A stretch of 64,000 nucleotides of DNA from JACRLV01 sp045863555 (GTDB taxonomy: Bacteria; Planctomycetota; Phycisphaerae; UBA1845; Fen-1342): positions 248,001 to 312,000 of the forward strand of contig BTUU01000006.1 of assembly GCA_045863555.1 (NCBI GenBank). Reading direction: 5' to 3'. The position numbers and the translations under genes were made by a program. Under the pieces are notes generated by a model. It was not told the origin of the DNA. It saw only the letters and a program-made list of their open reading frames with translations, and searched no databases. This document shows, in pieces, positions 18,902 through 27,372 of the stretch. How positions within the stretch are numbered: the stretch's first letter is position 1; each line of letters starts with the position of its first letter.

Positions 18902-20341
18902 ATGTTCATGCGCATGATCTACGACGACCACCTCGCCGCCGCGAGCTACCTGATCGGCTGTCAGCGGACCGGCGAGGCGATCGTGATCGATCCGGAACGA
19001 GACGTCGACCGCTACATCGATCTCGCCGCCCGGGAGGGCCTGCGGATCGTCGCGGTCAACGAGACGCATATCCACGCCGATTTCCTCTCGGGCTCGCGTG
19101 AACTCGCGGAACGCACCGGGGCGCGCGTCTACGTCTCGGACGAAGGCGATGCCGACTGGAAATACGGGTGGCTCGATCAGAAATCGGGCGGCGGCGCCTA
19201 CGACCACCGCCTGCTCCGCGACGGTGATCGCTTTTCCATCGGCAACATCGACTTTCGCGTTCTGCACACGCCCGGCCACACCCCCGAGCACATCGCGCTG
19301 CTCGTCACCGACCGGGGCGGCGGCGCGACCGAGCCCATCGGTCTCGCGTCGGGGGACTTTGTCTTCGTGGGCGATCTCGGCCGGCCCGATCTGCTCGAAA
19401 CGGCCGCCGGAAGCGCCGGCGCGGCCGATCCTTCGGCCCGCCGCCTATTCGCAAGCGTCCGGAAGCTGGCGGAGATTCCCGAGTTCGTGCAGGTCTGGCC
19501 GGCCCACGGCGCGGGCAGCGCCTGCGGCAAGGCGCTCGGCGCGGTGCCGATGTCGACGATTGGCTACGAGCGGCGCTTCAACCCGGCCATCCTCGCCGCC
19601 ACAAGCGAGGCGCGGTTCGTCGACTACATTCTCGCGGGCCAGCCGGAACCGCCGCTCTATTTCGCCCGGATGAAGCGCGACAACAAGCACGGACCGCGCA
19701 TCCTCGGAAAACTGCCGAGCCCGCGGCGTCTTTCAACGGCCGATCTGAAGGCGCTCGATACGAAAGCCGTCGCTCTCGTCGACACGCGTCCCTGGGAGGC
19801 CTTCCGGGCGGGCCATCTCCCGGGATCGCTGTTTCATCCGGTGAACAGCGCGTTCGTGACGGACGTGGGGTCGATGGTCGGCGAAAACGAAGAGATCGTG
19901 CTGATCGTCGCGGAGGGGCAGCTCGAAACCGCGATCCGTGATCTCGTCCGCATCGGGCTCGACCGCGTTGCGGGCTGGGCCGCCCCCGAGCAGATCGACG
20001 AGTTGCGGAGCCTCGGCGTCCGCCTGGCCGAGACGCCGGAAATCGACGTCGCGGCCGCCCGTCGGCGCGGCGATGAATTCGCGGTGCTCGATGTGCGCCG
20101 CGCGGCCGAATATGCCGAGGGCCACATCGCGGGGTCGCTCAACATCGCCCATACGCGCCTGGCCGCGCAGCTCGATCGCGTGCCGCGCGACCGGCCGCTG
20201 CTGGTGCAGTGCCGGAGCGGCGGACGTTCGGCGCGGGCGTGCGCACTGCTGGAGCGACGGGGATACCACGTCACGAATCTCGCGGGCGGAATGCTCGCGT
20301 GGGAGGCGGCGGGAGCCCCGGTGGAGCGCGGTTCGCGGTGA
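18902..20341 (+). CDS. Persulfide dioxygenase-like MBL hydrolase fused to two rhodanese domains
   Basis: 479 aa. The N-terminal metallo-beta-lactamase domain (1-250) has the iron-binding ETHIHADFLSG and HTPGHTPEH motifs of the ETHE1/persulfide-dioxygenase group. Rhodanese domain 1 (about 260-355) has no active-site Cys (VLIVAEGQLETA). Rhodanese domain 2 (about 370-475) has an intact loop, VQCRSGGRSARA. The layout matches CstB-type enzymes that oxidise persulfides to thiosulfate/sulfite and detoxify sulfide. Cytosolic; no partner genes adjoin it. Confidence 0.9.
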   Translation: MFMRMIYDDHLAAASYLIGCQRTGEAIVIDPERDVDRYIDLAAREGLRIVAVNETHIHADFLSGSRELAERTGARVYVSDEGDADWKYGWLDQKSGGGAYDHRLLRDGDRFSIGNIDFRVLHTPGHTPEHIALLVTDRGGGATEPIGLASGDFVFVGDLGRPDLLETAAGSAGAADPSARRLFASVRKLAEIPEFVQVWPAHGAGSACGKALGAVPMSTIGYERRFNPAILAATSEARFVDYILAGQPEPPLYFARMKRDNKHGPRILGKLPSPRRLSTADLKALDTKAVALVDTRPWEAFRAGHLPGSLFHPVNSAFVTDVGSMVGENEEIVLIVAEGQLETAIRDLVRIGLDRVAGWAAPEQIDELRSLGVRLAETPEIDVAAARRRGDEFAVLDVRRAAEYAEGHIAGSLNIAHTRLAAQLDRVPRDRPLLVQCRSGGRSARACALLERRGYHVTNLAGGMLAWEAAGAPVERGSR

Positions 20342-20376
20342 GGGGAAATCGCCCGGCGACCAGGCGGGCCAGAGGT

Positions 20377-20961
20377 CTACGTCATCCGCGATTCGAGCAG
20401 CGCACGGACGCGCGGCCACTCATCGTCTGTGATGCTGTACATCGCCGTGTCGCGGATTCGATCATTCCGCGTGAGCTGGTATTTCCGCAGCACGCCCTCA
20501 AAAGTCGCCCCGATCCGCTCGATCGCGCGGCGCGAGCGTTCGTTGAGCGCATCGGTCTTGAGCTGCACCCGCGCGCAGCCGAGCGTCTCGAATGCATGCC
20601 GCAGCAGCAGGTACTTGCACTCCGTATTCACCGCGGTCCGCTGAAATTCGACGCCCAGCCAGGTGTGCCCGATCTCCAGCCCGCGGTCGACGTGCGAAAT
20701 ATTCAGGTAACGGGTCGAACCGGCGACGCGCCCGCCGGCTTTCTCGATGATCACGAAAGGGAGTTGCGTACCCGCGCGTTCAAGGGCCAGGGCCGACGCG
20801 ACCAGCTCGCGCGCCTCGGCGAGCGTCGTGAACGGGACGCGGAGCATCCACGTCCAGATCGATGCATCGCGCCCGATCTCGAACAGGCCCGCGGCGTGCA
20901 CGTCACGCAACGGTTCGAGCCGTACACACTTGCCTTCGAGGCTAACGGGACCGATGTCCAT
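20377..20961 (-). CDS. GNAT N-acetyltransferase (RimJ/RimL type)
   Basis: 194 aa. Begins VSLEGKCVRLEPLRDVHAAGLFEI, then RVAGSTRYLNIS, LEIGHTWLGVEFQRTAVNTECKYLLLRHAFE and RVQLKTDALNERSRRAIERIGATFEG: the full order of strands and acetyl-CoA-binding helix of RimJ/RimL-like acetyltransferases. The ATG lies inside the 3' end of the upstream gene (20-nt overlap), so the two are probably co-transcribed. Substrate unknown. Confidence 0.9.
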   Translation of the reverse strand: MDIGPVSLEGKCVRLEPLRDVHAAGLFEIGRDASIWTWMLRVPFTTLAEARELVASALALERAGTQLPFVIIEKAGGRVAGSTRYLNISHVDRGLEIGHTWLGVEFQRTAVNTECKYLLLRHAFETLGCARVQLKTDALNERSRRAIERIGATFEGVLRKYQLTRNDRIRDTAMYSITDDEWPRVRALLESRMT

Positions 20962-21805
20962 CCGCCGCCGCGCCTCCGCCCGCCGATTTTCCCTCGCCCG
21001 TCAGCCGCAGCCGGATGTTTCTCGCCGCGATCTGAAGCTCCGCCGCCAGCCCGGGCACGATCCGCTCGCGCACGAACGGGATCACTTCATAGCCGTGCCC
21101 TGTAAAGATCCGCAGCAGGTCGCGCGCGAGAATTTCGACGCCGTAGATCTCCGATTCGAACATTCCTTCGCTCGCCGGCCAGCGCGCCCGGCCGCCCGGC
21201 AGGATCGTCTGCCACCCCGGATGCTGGAGTCCCGTCGGCCGCGTATGCCCCATGACCGTGATGTCGCGCCGGCCGGTGTTGAAGAACCGCGCCGCCGCGT
21301 CGGCGAACAGGATGCCCGGGCGATCGCGGAAGGTGCTGCACGAACGGAAGTGCACGATCGCGCCCGGGGCAAGCAGCTCGCGCAGCCGTGACATGGCGCG
21401 CGCCAGCGTCGCGCTCTTTCCGTCGAAGATGTCCGCATGCTGCCTGCGACCCTGGATGCGGAACCAGCCCGCGCCTCCGTGCGTCCAGACCTCGAGCTTG
21501 CGGATCCCCGAGAAGCCGCCGTCCGCCAGCCTCCGATCCAGCCGCTTGACCAGGTCGGGAACATCCTTGCCGCTCACCGCGACGACACTGTGATCGAAAT
21601 AGCGCAGGATCGCGGCGCCGACCGGCCACCATGGCTCGGGGGCGAATGGCTCGGCCATGTCGAACGACTGGTCGATTCCGACGACGATCACGCGCGCATC
21701 CCGGCCGGCGGCCGGATTCGCCGCCAGGGCGTCCTGCGGCGCGGCGGCCGCTGACGGAGCGATGAGTGTCGCGAGCAGCGATGTCAGTATCAAATTCACC
21801 CGCAC
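20942..21805 (-). CDS. Secreted protein with His/Cys dyad reminiscent of clan CD peptidases
   Basis: 287 aa from a GTG start. Signal peptide VRVNLILTSLLATLIAPSAAAA. The mature protein has ARVIVVGIDQSF, then LEVWTHGGAGWFRIQG and later IVHFRSCSTFRDRPG. A hydrophobic strand ending in HGG followed about 70 residues later by a hydrophobic strand ending in Cys is the arrangement of the caspase/CHAT/DUF4347 peptidase fold. The assignment is by pattern only. GTG 21805 follows GAGG by 7 nt; ATGs further upstream would extend through a region with no secretion signal. It overlaps the GNAT gene. Confidence 0.65.
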   Translation of the reverse strand: MRVNLILTSLLATLIAPSAAAAPQDALAANPAAGRDARVIVVGIDQSFDMAEPFAPEPWWPVGAAILRYFDHSVVAVSGKDVPDLVKRLDRRLADGGFSGIRKLEVWTHGGAGWFRIQGRRQHADIFDGKSATLARAMSRLRELLAPGAIVHFRSCSTFRDRPGILFADAAARFFNTGRRDITVMGHTRPTGLQHPGWQTILPGGRARWPASEGMFESEIYGVEILARDLLRIFTGHGYEVIPFVRERIVPGLAAELQIAARNIRLRLTGEGKSAGGGAAADGHRSR

Positions 21806-21849
21806 GGTCGACCCTCGGAGATCCGGTCCGGAATGATAGCGGCAGGCCA

Positions 21850-22338
21850 TCAATGAGGTTTGGCGCCGCGCAGAAATTCGCAGACGTGCCGGATGGCCGG
21901 TCCGAGCCACTCCAGGCATTCGCGCACCGCCCGCGGCGACCCGGGAAGCCACACGACCAGCGTGCCCTGGGCAATCCCCGCTCCGCCGCGCGACGTGATG
22001 GACAGTTTCGTCCGCTCAAAGCCGCGCATCCGCATGACCTCGCCGAAGCCGGGCAAGGGACGGTCAATGAGCGGCACGACGGCCTCCGGCGTGACGTCGC
22101 GCGGCGCGACGCCCGTCCCGCCGGTCGTGACGACGAGCTGCACGCGCCCGAGCCAGGTCTCGACCGTCGCGCGGATTCGATCGATGTCGTCCGGGATGAT
22201 CTCCCGGTGCACCACTGACGCATCGAGGCCGCCCAGCCGCTCGATGATCGCCGGGCCGCTTTCATCGGCGGCCTGCCCGGCCGCGCAGCGGTCGGAAATC
22301 GTGATGACGACAGCCCGGTTGACCATACACGGAATCAT
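21850..22338 (-). CDS. Molybdopterin adenylyltransferase-like protein (MogA/MoaB family)
   Basis: 162 aa. The family signature VVTTGGTGVAPRDVTPEAV is complete, followed by PLPGFGEVMRMRGFERTKLSITSRGGAGI and LVVWLPGSPRAVRECL. Proteins of this fold bind molybdopterin and, as MogA, adenylate it before molybdenum insertion; MoaB-like members may be non-essential. No other moa/moe gene is in view. Start at 22338 or at the ATG at 22326, which directly precedes the conserved NRAVVITISDR. Confidence 0.92.
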   Translation of the reverse strand: MIPCMVNRAVVITISDRCAAGQAADESGPAIIERLGGLDASVVHREIIPDDIDRIRATVETWLGRVQLVVTTGGTGVAPRDVTPEAVVPLIDRPLPGFGEVMRMRGFERTKLSITSRGGAGIAQGTLVVWLPGSPRAVRECLEWLGPAIRHVCEFLRGAKPH

Positions 22339-22392
22339 AGCCGCGCTTTTGCGGCGGCCGGCGGAGAAAACAGTCCCTGCGAGTCCGCTCGG

Positions 22393-23289
22393 TCATGCCG
22401 AACGCAGCGCAGCCGCCAGCCGACCCGCCTCGACGAGCCGGGCCCGGTCGACCCGCGTGCGAAAGCCTGCCTGCTCCACGGTCGCGACCAGGGTCTCCGT
22501 CGAGATGTTTCCCGGAGCCCGCCGACCCGGCGTCGACGCATAGGGGCAGCCGCCGAGCCCCCCGGCCGCACCGTCGAACGACCGGACGCCCATGGCCAGC
22601 GCCGCGGCGACGCAATCCGCCGCCCGCCCCTGCGTGTCATGCAGATGCAGCGTGACCAGCGTGCTCTTTCCCAACCTCGGCAGGACGACATCGAGCAGGG
22701 CCCGCGTCGAACCGGGTGTGCCCGCGCCGATCGTCTCGCCGAGGTCGATCTCCGTCGCGCCGAGGTCCTCAAGTCGGATCGCCACCTCCGCCACGCGCTC
22801 CGGCGCGATGTCGCCCTCGAACGGACAGCGAACCACGCACGAGACGTACCCGCGCAGGGCCAGCCCGGCGGCGGCGGCCGACGTCGCGACCGGCCGGAAT
22901 CGGTCGATCGTCTCGGCGATGGTTGCGTTCGTATTCCGCTTGCTGAACGTCTCCGACGCGGCCGTGAAGACCGCGACCTTGTCGATGACGCGCCGCCCCG
23001 AACGCTGATTCACGTCCAACGCGGCCGCCATTCCCTTCTCGTTCGGCACCAGAGCGCTGAAGAGCACGCCCGCCGGCTTCTCCTCGGCGACGGCGGAAAA
23101 GACATCCGCGGCATCGGCAAGCTGCGGAATCCACTTCGGCGAGACGAAGCTGCTGACCTCGACTTCATCCACGCCCGCGGCGACGAGGGCCCGCACGAGG
23201 CGGACCTTGTCAGCCGTCGGAACGATCGCGCTTTCATTCTGCAACCCGTCGCGCGGCGCGACGTCGGTGATCCGGACGGATTCGCTCAT
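22393..23289 (-). CDS. mvaB: Hydroxymethylglutaryl-CoA lyase
   Basis: 298 aa, cleaves HMG-CoA to acetoacetate and acetyl-CoA, typically in leucine or ketone-body catabolism. TIM-barrel motifs: ITDVAPRDGLQNE (catalytic Arg-Asp), EVSSFVSPKWIPQLADA, LVTLHLHDTQGRA (metal His pair) and FDGAAGGLGGCPY with the catalytic Cys. It is separated by 54 nt from the downstream mogA-like gene and could be co-transcribed with it. No other leucine-pathway gene is nearby. A hairpin with a U-tract lies in its predicted leader. Confidence 0.93.
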   Translation of the reverse strand: MSESVRITDVAPRDGLQNESAIVPTADKVRLVRALVAAGVDEVEVSSFVSPKWIPQLADAADVFSAVAEEKPAGVLFSALVPNEKGMAAALDVNQRSGRRVIDKVAVFTAASETFSKRNTNATIAETIDRFRPVATSAAAAGLALRGYVSCVVRCPFEGDIAPERVAEVAIRLEDLGATEIDLGETIGAGTPGSTRALLDVVLPRLGKSTLVTLHLHDTQGRAADCVAAALAMGVRSFDGAAGGLGGCPYASTPGRRAPGNISTETLVATVEQAGFRTRVDRARLVEAGRLAAALRSA

Positions 23290-23633
23290 CGCATCAGTTT
23301 ATTCGCTGCGGCAGTGCCGGGAAAAAGGCGGCGGCCGTGACGTAGGAGGGAGAGGCGCGTCACGGCCGCACATGGGAGCATATCGTTGTATGGCGGGGAG
23401 TCGATCGCGAATTCGGGCAGCAGGTACACCCGCGATCGGCGGATTTTTCCGGGGAGCGGCGTCCTGCGGGGTTCGCGCCGCGGCTCTTCGGACATATAGA
23501 CGAACAAACCGGCGGTTCCCCTCAGATTTTTCTTCAGCCTCGCGAAAAAACCTGCGCGGCGGCCGGGCGCTTCGACTCATTCGCGCGCTGCGGTACGATT
23601 CCCCCACGCACGGCGCGGATCGAAAGAACGGGA
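23290..23633. other. Divergent spacer between mvaB and the ABC transporter
   Basis: 344 nt with no convincing gene; short leftward reading frames here have no homology I recognise and no good start. It contains a 12-bp perfect hairpin at 23331-23369 and several A/T-rich runs (TTTTTCTTC, GAAAAAAC) that could hold the promoters. Confidence 0.5.
23321..23369 (-). terminator. Attenuator-like hairpin in the mvaB leader
   Basis: Perfect 12-bp inverted repeat GCGGCCGTGACG / CGTCACGGCCGC with a 15-nt loop; read leftwards it is followed by CGCCTTTTTC. It lies 36-80 nt ahead of the mvaB start, so if transcription begins further right it would form an intrinsic terminator inside the leader. Confidence 0.5.
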
Positions 23634-24479
23634 ATGCTCACCCTTGAGAACCTCCACAAACGCTACGGCGAGACCCGGGCCGTCGACGGCCTGTCGCTCA
23701 TCCTCCGCCGCGGCGAGATTCTCGGCCTCCTGGGACCCAACGGCGCGGGAAAATCCACCACCGTCTCGCTCTGCTGCGGCCTGCTCGAGCCCGACGCGGG
23801 AAGCGTGACGCTCGAACCCGCCGGAGCCCCAACGCGGCCCGACGTCCGCCGCCGCATCGGCGTGGCTCCCCAGGAACTCGCCATCTACGACGACTTCACC
23901 GCGGCCGAGAATGTCGCTTTCTTCGCCCGGCTTTACGGTCTCCACGGCCGCGCCCTGAGAACGCGGATCGTGGAGTCGCTTGCATTCGTCGGACTCACGG
24001 ATCGCCGCGCCGGTCTCGCGAAGACATTCTCCGGGGGCATGAAGCGCCGCCTGAACCTGGCCTGCGCGATCGCCCACGAGCCCGAAATCCTGCTCCTCGA
24101 CGAACCGACCGTCGGCGTCGATCCGCAGAGCCGCAACGCGATCATCGAAAACGTGCTCGCCCTCCGCCGGAAAGGCGTCACCATCGTCTACAGCACGCAC
24201 TACATGGAGGAGGCCCAGCGGCTCTGCGACCGCGTCGCCATCGTCGACCACGGCAAGCTCCTCGCGCTCGACACCGTCTCGCGCCTCATCGCCGACCACG
24301 GCGGCGACCCGCAGATCGTGCTCGAAACCGACGGCCGTGAACGCCGCGTCCCCACGCGCGATCCGCTCGGCGAGCTCACCGCCCTTCAGGCCCGCGGCGA
24401 ACTGGCCGACTTCCGCGTCGAACGGCCGAACCTCGAAGCCGTATTTCTTCACCTGACCGGCCGGACGCTGAGGGACTGA
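23634..24479 (+). CDS. ABC transporter ATP-binding protein
   Basis: 281 aa. Walker A GPNGAGKSTTVS, Q-loop VAPQELAIYDDF, signature KTFSGGMKRRLNLACA, Walker B ILLLDEPTVGVDP and the H-loop STHYMEEA are all intact. The class is that of multidrug/lipid-type ABC-2 exporters (DrrA/CcmA-like). Its stop overlaps the ATG of the permease, so the two are translated together. Cargo unknown. Confidence 0.95.
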   Translation: MLTLENLHKRYGETRAVDGLSLILRRGEILGLLGPNGAGKSTTVSLCCGLLEPDAGSVTLEPAGAPTRPDVRRRIGVAPQELAIYDDFTAAENVAFFARLYGLHGRALRTRIVESLAFVGLTDRRAGLAKTFSGGMKRRLNLACAIAHEPEILLLDEPTVGVDPQSRNAIIENVLALRRKGVTIVYSTHYMEEAQRLCDRVAIVDHGKLLALDTVSRLIADHGGDPQIVLETDGRERRVPTRDPLGELTALQARGELADFRVERPNLEAVFLHLTGRTLRD

Positions 24480-25771
24480 TGCAGGCGATCCTCACGCTAG
24501 CGATGAAGGACATCCGGCTGTTGCTCCGCGACAAGGGCGGCGTCTTCTTCACCTTCGCGTTCCCCGCCATCTACGCGATTTTCTTCGGCCTCATCTTCAC
24601 GAGCCTCGGCGATTATCGCGGCCGGAGGATTCCCATCTTCCTCGTCGATCAGGACCGCACGCCGCAGTCCCAGGCCTTCGCGGCCGCGCTTCGGGATTCA
24701 GGCGAAGTCGAAACCGCCGACGCGGAATACGAAACGGGCGTCGACAATGTCCGTCACGGCCGCCGCCCTGCGTGCCTGGTCATTCCGCCGGGCTTTGGCG
24801 CGGCCCGCGAGGCGATCCTGGCGGGTGCAACCACGAAACTCCAGATCGCCATCGACCCTGCCCGGCCGGCGGAAAGCGCGATCGTCATGGGGGCCATCCA
24901 GCGAAATCTCATGCTCGACGTGAAGGGTTTGTTCAGCGATCCCGTGCGCCTCCGCGCCCAGCTTGCAACTGCGCGGGAACGTCTCGACGCACGCACCGAC
25001 ATGAACGAGGCCATGCACTCGGCGCTGGATCTCCTGCTCACGGCGGCCGAGTCCGCTGCGAACCTGTTCCTCACGACGAGCCGGCCGGCGACTGCAAGTA
25101 GCACCGGCGCGGGCGCGTGGGAACCGATGCAGATCGAAAAGATCGAGCTCAACGTGAAACGCGACCGCCCGCGAAACCTCTACGCCGTCACCTTCCCCCT
25201 CGGCATGATGTGGGGCCTCCTCGGCTGCACGGCCGCGTTCGGCGTCGGCATGGCGCTGGAACGCCGGCGCGGCACGCTGCGCCGCGTCAGCGTCGCCCCG
25301 CTCACGTCGGTTCAGATCCTCGCGGGAAAAATGCTCGCGTCGCTCGCCGTCATCGTCTCCGTCTCGGCCGCGATGCTCATCCTCGCCCGCGTCGGCTTCG
25401 GCGTCGTGCCCGCGTCGATTCCCTTCGTCGCGATGGCCGTCGTCTCGATCGCCTGCGCGTTCATCGGCATCATGCTGCTGCTCTCGAACCTCGGCCGCAC
25501 GGAAACCTCGGCCGCGGGCGTGAGCTGGGGCGTGCTGACGCTGCTTTCGATGCTCGGCGGCGGCATGGTCCCGATCAACCTCATGCCCGAGTGGATGAAG
25601 ACGATCGCCACTTGCAGCCCGGTCTTCTGGTCGATCCGCGCGCTGGAGGGCGGCCTCTGGCGCGAGTACACGCTCGAGGAAATGCTGATCCCCTGCGGCG
25701 TCCTCGTGGGCATCGGCGCCGCATGCTTCGCGCTCGGCGCGGCCATGCTGAGTCGGCGAATGCACGGGTAG
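24479..25771 (+). CDS. ABC-2 type transporter permease
   Basis: 430 aa. N-terminal transmembrane segment (VFFTFAFPAIYAIFFGLIF), a large extracytoplasmic domain (about 45-235) and then five transmembrane segments (about 240-425), the layout of ABC-2 permeases of the YhhJ/YbhR type. It overlaps the ATPase stop by one base (TGATG). Together they should form a homodimeric-permease exporter; no membrane-fusion partner is present nearby. Confidence 0.92.
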   Translation: MQAILTLAMKDIRLLLRDKGGVFFTFAFPAIYAIFFGLIFTSLGDYRGRRIPIFLVDQDRTPQSQAFAAALRDSGEVETADAEYETGVDNVRHGRRPACLVIPPGFGAAREAILAGATTKLQIAIDPARPAESAIVMGAIQRNLMLDVKGLFSDPVRLRAQLATARERLDARTDMNEAMHSALDLLLTAAESAANLFLTTSRPATASSTGAGAWEPMQIEKIELNVKRDRPRNLYAVTFPLGMMWGLLGCTAAFGVGMALERRRGTLRRVSVAPLTSVQILAGKMLASLAVIVSVSAAMLILARVGFGVVPASIPFVAMAVVSIACAFIGIMLLLSNLGRTETSAAGVSWGVLTLLSMLGGGMVPINLMPEWMKTIATCSPVFWSIRALEGGLWREYTLEEMLIPCGVLVGIGAACFALGAAMLSRRMHG

Positions 25772-25793
25772 CTTGCAAAGGGCATGATGGGTG

Positions 25794-25825
25794 GCATGCT
25801 TTCGCGGTACTCCGCGTAAGCATGC
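25794..25825. repeat. REP-like palindrome, copy 1
   Basis: 32-nt imperfect palindrome: GCATGCTT, T, CGCGG, loop TACT, CCGCG, T, AAGCATGC, preceded by GGGTG and followed by TTCGCTCACGA. It lies 65 nt from copy 2 in the same orientation, just downstream of the transposase gene. The same unit is found at 25859, 26568 (inverted), 47983 (inverted) and 57795. Confidence 0.9.
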
Positions 25826-25858
25826 TTCGCTCACGATGCCGCCTCGCCCTCCCGGGTG

Positions 25859-25890
25859 GCATGCTTTCGCGGTACTCCGCGTAAGCATGC
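25859..25890. repeat. REP-like palindrome, copy 2
   Basis: Identical to copy 1 over all 32 nt, with the same GGGTG lead and a nearly identical tail (TTGGCTCACGA). The transposase stop codon (25896-25898) lies inside this conserved tail. Confidence 0.9.
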
Positions 25891-25895
25891 TTGGC

Positions 25896-26516
25896 TCACG
25901 ACCCCGTCTGGCCCGGGCAACTCCAGAACCGCCAATGAGCCGGCGGCGACGGAATCGAACGCGTATCAGGCACCAGCGGCGGCTCGCCCGTCCCCGCGAA
26001 ATACGCCGCACTCGACCAGCGCCAGAGTTCAGGCCGCTCAACCAGCCCGGCGCGAACGGGATTGGCGTGAATGTAGTCAATCGTCTTGTGAATCGTCCCG
26101 GGGTCATGAAGGTCGCGGTCGTAGCCGCCCCCAGGCTGCCAGAAGCGGTACGTCGCCCGGCCATTCGGTTGCTGGTCGAGCATTCGGACCAGGAACTGCG
26201 GCGCGGTCTTTCTCACGAACGCGACGGCGCGGCGCGTCACCGGAACTTTAATCGCCGCGAGCACGCGCCCCGTGGCGAACGAGTCGCCGCCGGGCCAGAC
26301 AATCAGATGAACATGGTCCGGCATGATGACCCACGCCCAGAGATCAAACCCGTGTTCACGGCGCGCCCGCTCAAGTGTGTCAATAAGCCAGGTACAGGAT
26401 CGATCGCGGCTCAAGAATCGTTGGCGTCGAAAGCAGGAGAACGTGAACGAATGCGCGGCGGTGGGATCATCGGAACTGCGGCGGAGCTTGCGGATTCGAC
26501 CATCCGGGAGTCGCAT
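25896..26516 (-). CDS. REP-associated tyrosine transposase (RAYT), Y1/HUH type
   Basis: 206 aa from ATG 26516 (a GTG at 26537 would add 7). The HUH motif is in WVIMPDHVHLIVWP; the downstream GGGYDRDL carries the likely catalytic Tyr, and DYIHANPVRAGLVERPELWRWSSAAYF is the characteristic C-terminal signature of IS200-like RAYT proteins. RAYTs cut and join single-stranded REP hairpins. Here the gene is bracketed by REP palindromes: two copies directly downstream and one inverted copy 51 nt upstream, and further copies are scattered in the window. All motifs are intact, so it is probably functional. Confidence 0.92.
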   Translation of the reverse strand: MRLPDGRIRKLRRSSDDPTAAHSFTFSCFRRQRFLSRDRSCTWLIDTLERARREHGFDLWAWVIMPDHVHLIVWPGGDSFATGRVLAAIKVPVTRRAVAFVRKTAPQFLVRMLDQQPNGRATYRFWQPGGGYDRDLHDPGTIHKTIDYIHANPVRAGLVERPELWRWSSAAYFAGTGEPPLVPDTRSIPSPPAHWRFWSCPGQTGS

Positions 26517-26567
26517 CCGGTCATCATAGCAAGACACAGTCGGAGTCCGGAGGCTCTTGCGCGAACT

Positions 26568-26599
26568 GCATGCTTACGCGGAGTACCGCGAAAGCATGC
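26568..26599. repeat. REP-like palindrome, copy 3 (inverted)
   Basis: Reverse complement of copies 1 and 2 with intact arms and loop AGTA, followed by CACCC. It lies upstream of the transposase, so the gene is enclosed by REP elements in opposite orientation. Confidence 0.9.
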
Positions 26600-26679
26600 C
26601 ACCCGACCGCTCCACACAGTTATAGTGCCCATTGCCCTCGCAACAAACGCAAGGAACAGAAGAACGAGTACGGACGCTC

Positions 26680-27372
26680 TCATGTCGATCTCCTTCTCGC
26701 GCATCGTCGATAGAGGACGGCGCACGCCAGCATCGGCAAGACGCCACACGCGGGCTCTGGCACGACGCCAAACTCGAAATAGTCCCAATCACATACACTG
26801 GAACTTCCACGACCCGCATCACCCCACGCAACGTACGACCGCGTAACCGCCGGCTCCCAAAATGCGCCGACAAGTGCCGGCATTCCGTCGAGGGAGAGGT
26901 CGTAGGTCCTCATATCGCGTGACCGCACTTCGAATTCATGAAACACTCCTGGTGCAAGGGCGAGGGTGCGATGTTCAAATACGCTTCGTAGTTCGGCTTC
27001 TCCAAACTGGAAGCCAAGGCCCCACTCGTCATCGGAAAACAGGGCGACACCGGGGTCATAGGGCCAGGTCCCTTCAACTCGGTTTACCCGTAATCGCCAG
27101 CGCATTACGAACTCTTCCCCGACGGCCGGATTCATCGACCTGTCCATCCGGTAGCCGTCCGCCACCTGAAGACTCCAAAGCGAATCAATTGTGAGAACGC
27201 CATCCGCCAGCGTTCGCACGGCTGGGCCGTCGCCTTCGATGATTCGCGTCCAGCCCTCATTCTCAGGAAAGTCATTCCCCTCGTACGCCACCCAGTACTG
27301 ATCCGCCCGTGCCGGACCGACGGCCAGCGCCATCATGAGTGCGAAAACCACGTTCCGTACCGTCGTGGACAT
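26680..27372 (-). CDS. PEP-CTERM-like secreted protein
   Basis: 230 aa. Signal peptide MSTTVRNVVFALMMALAVGPARA; a beta-rich middle reminiscent of concanavalin-like lectin/laminin-G domains (VMRWRLRVNRVEG, FHEFEVRSRDMRTYDLSLDG); C-terminus VVPEPACGVLPMLACAVLYRRCARR, a PEP motif followed by a membrane helix and Arg cluster, the PEP-CTERM sorting signal. It would be exported and processed by an exosortase, none of which is in view. ATG 27372 follows GGAGG at about 6 nt. Confidence 0.75.
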   Translation of the reverse strand: MSTTVRNVVFALMMALAVGPARADQYWVAYEGNDFPENEGWTRIIEGDGPAVRTLADGVLTIDSLWSLQVADGYRMDRSMNPAVGEEFVMRWRLRVNRVEGTWPYDPGVALFSDDEWGLGFQFGEAELRSVFEHRTLALAPGVFHEFEVRSRDMRTYDLSLDGMPALVGAFWEPAVTRSYVAWGDAGRGSSSVCDWDYFEFGVVPEPACGVLPMLACAVLYRRCARRRST

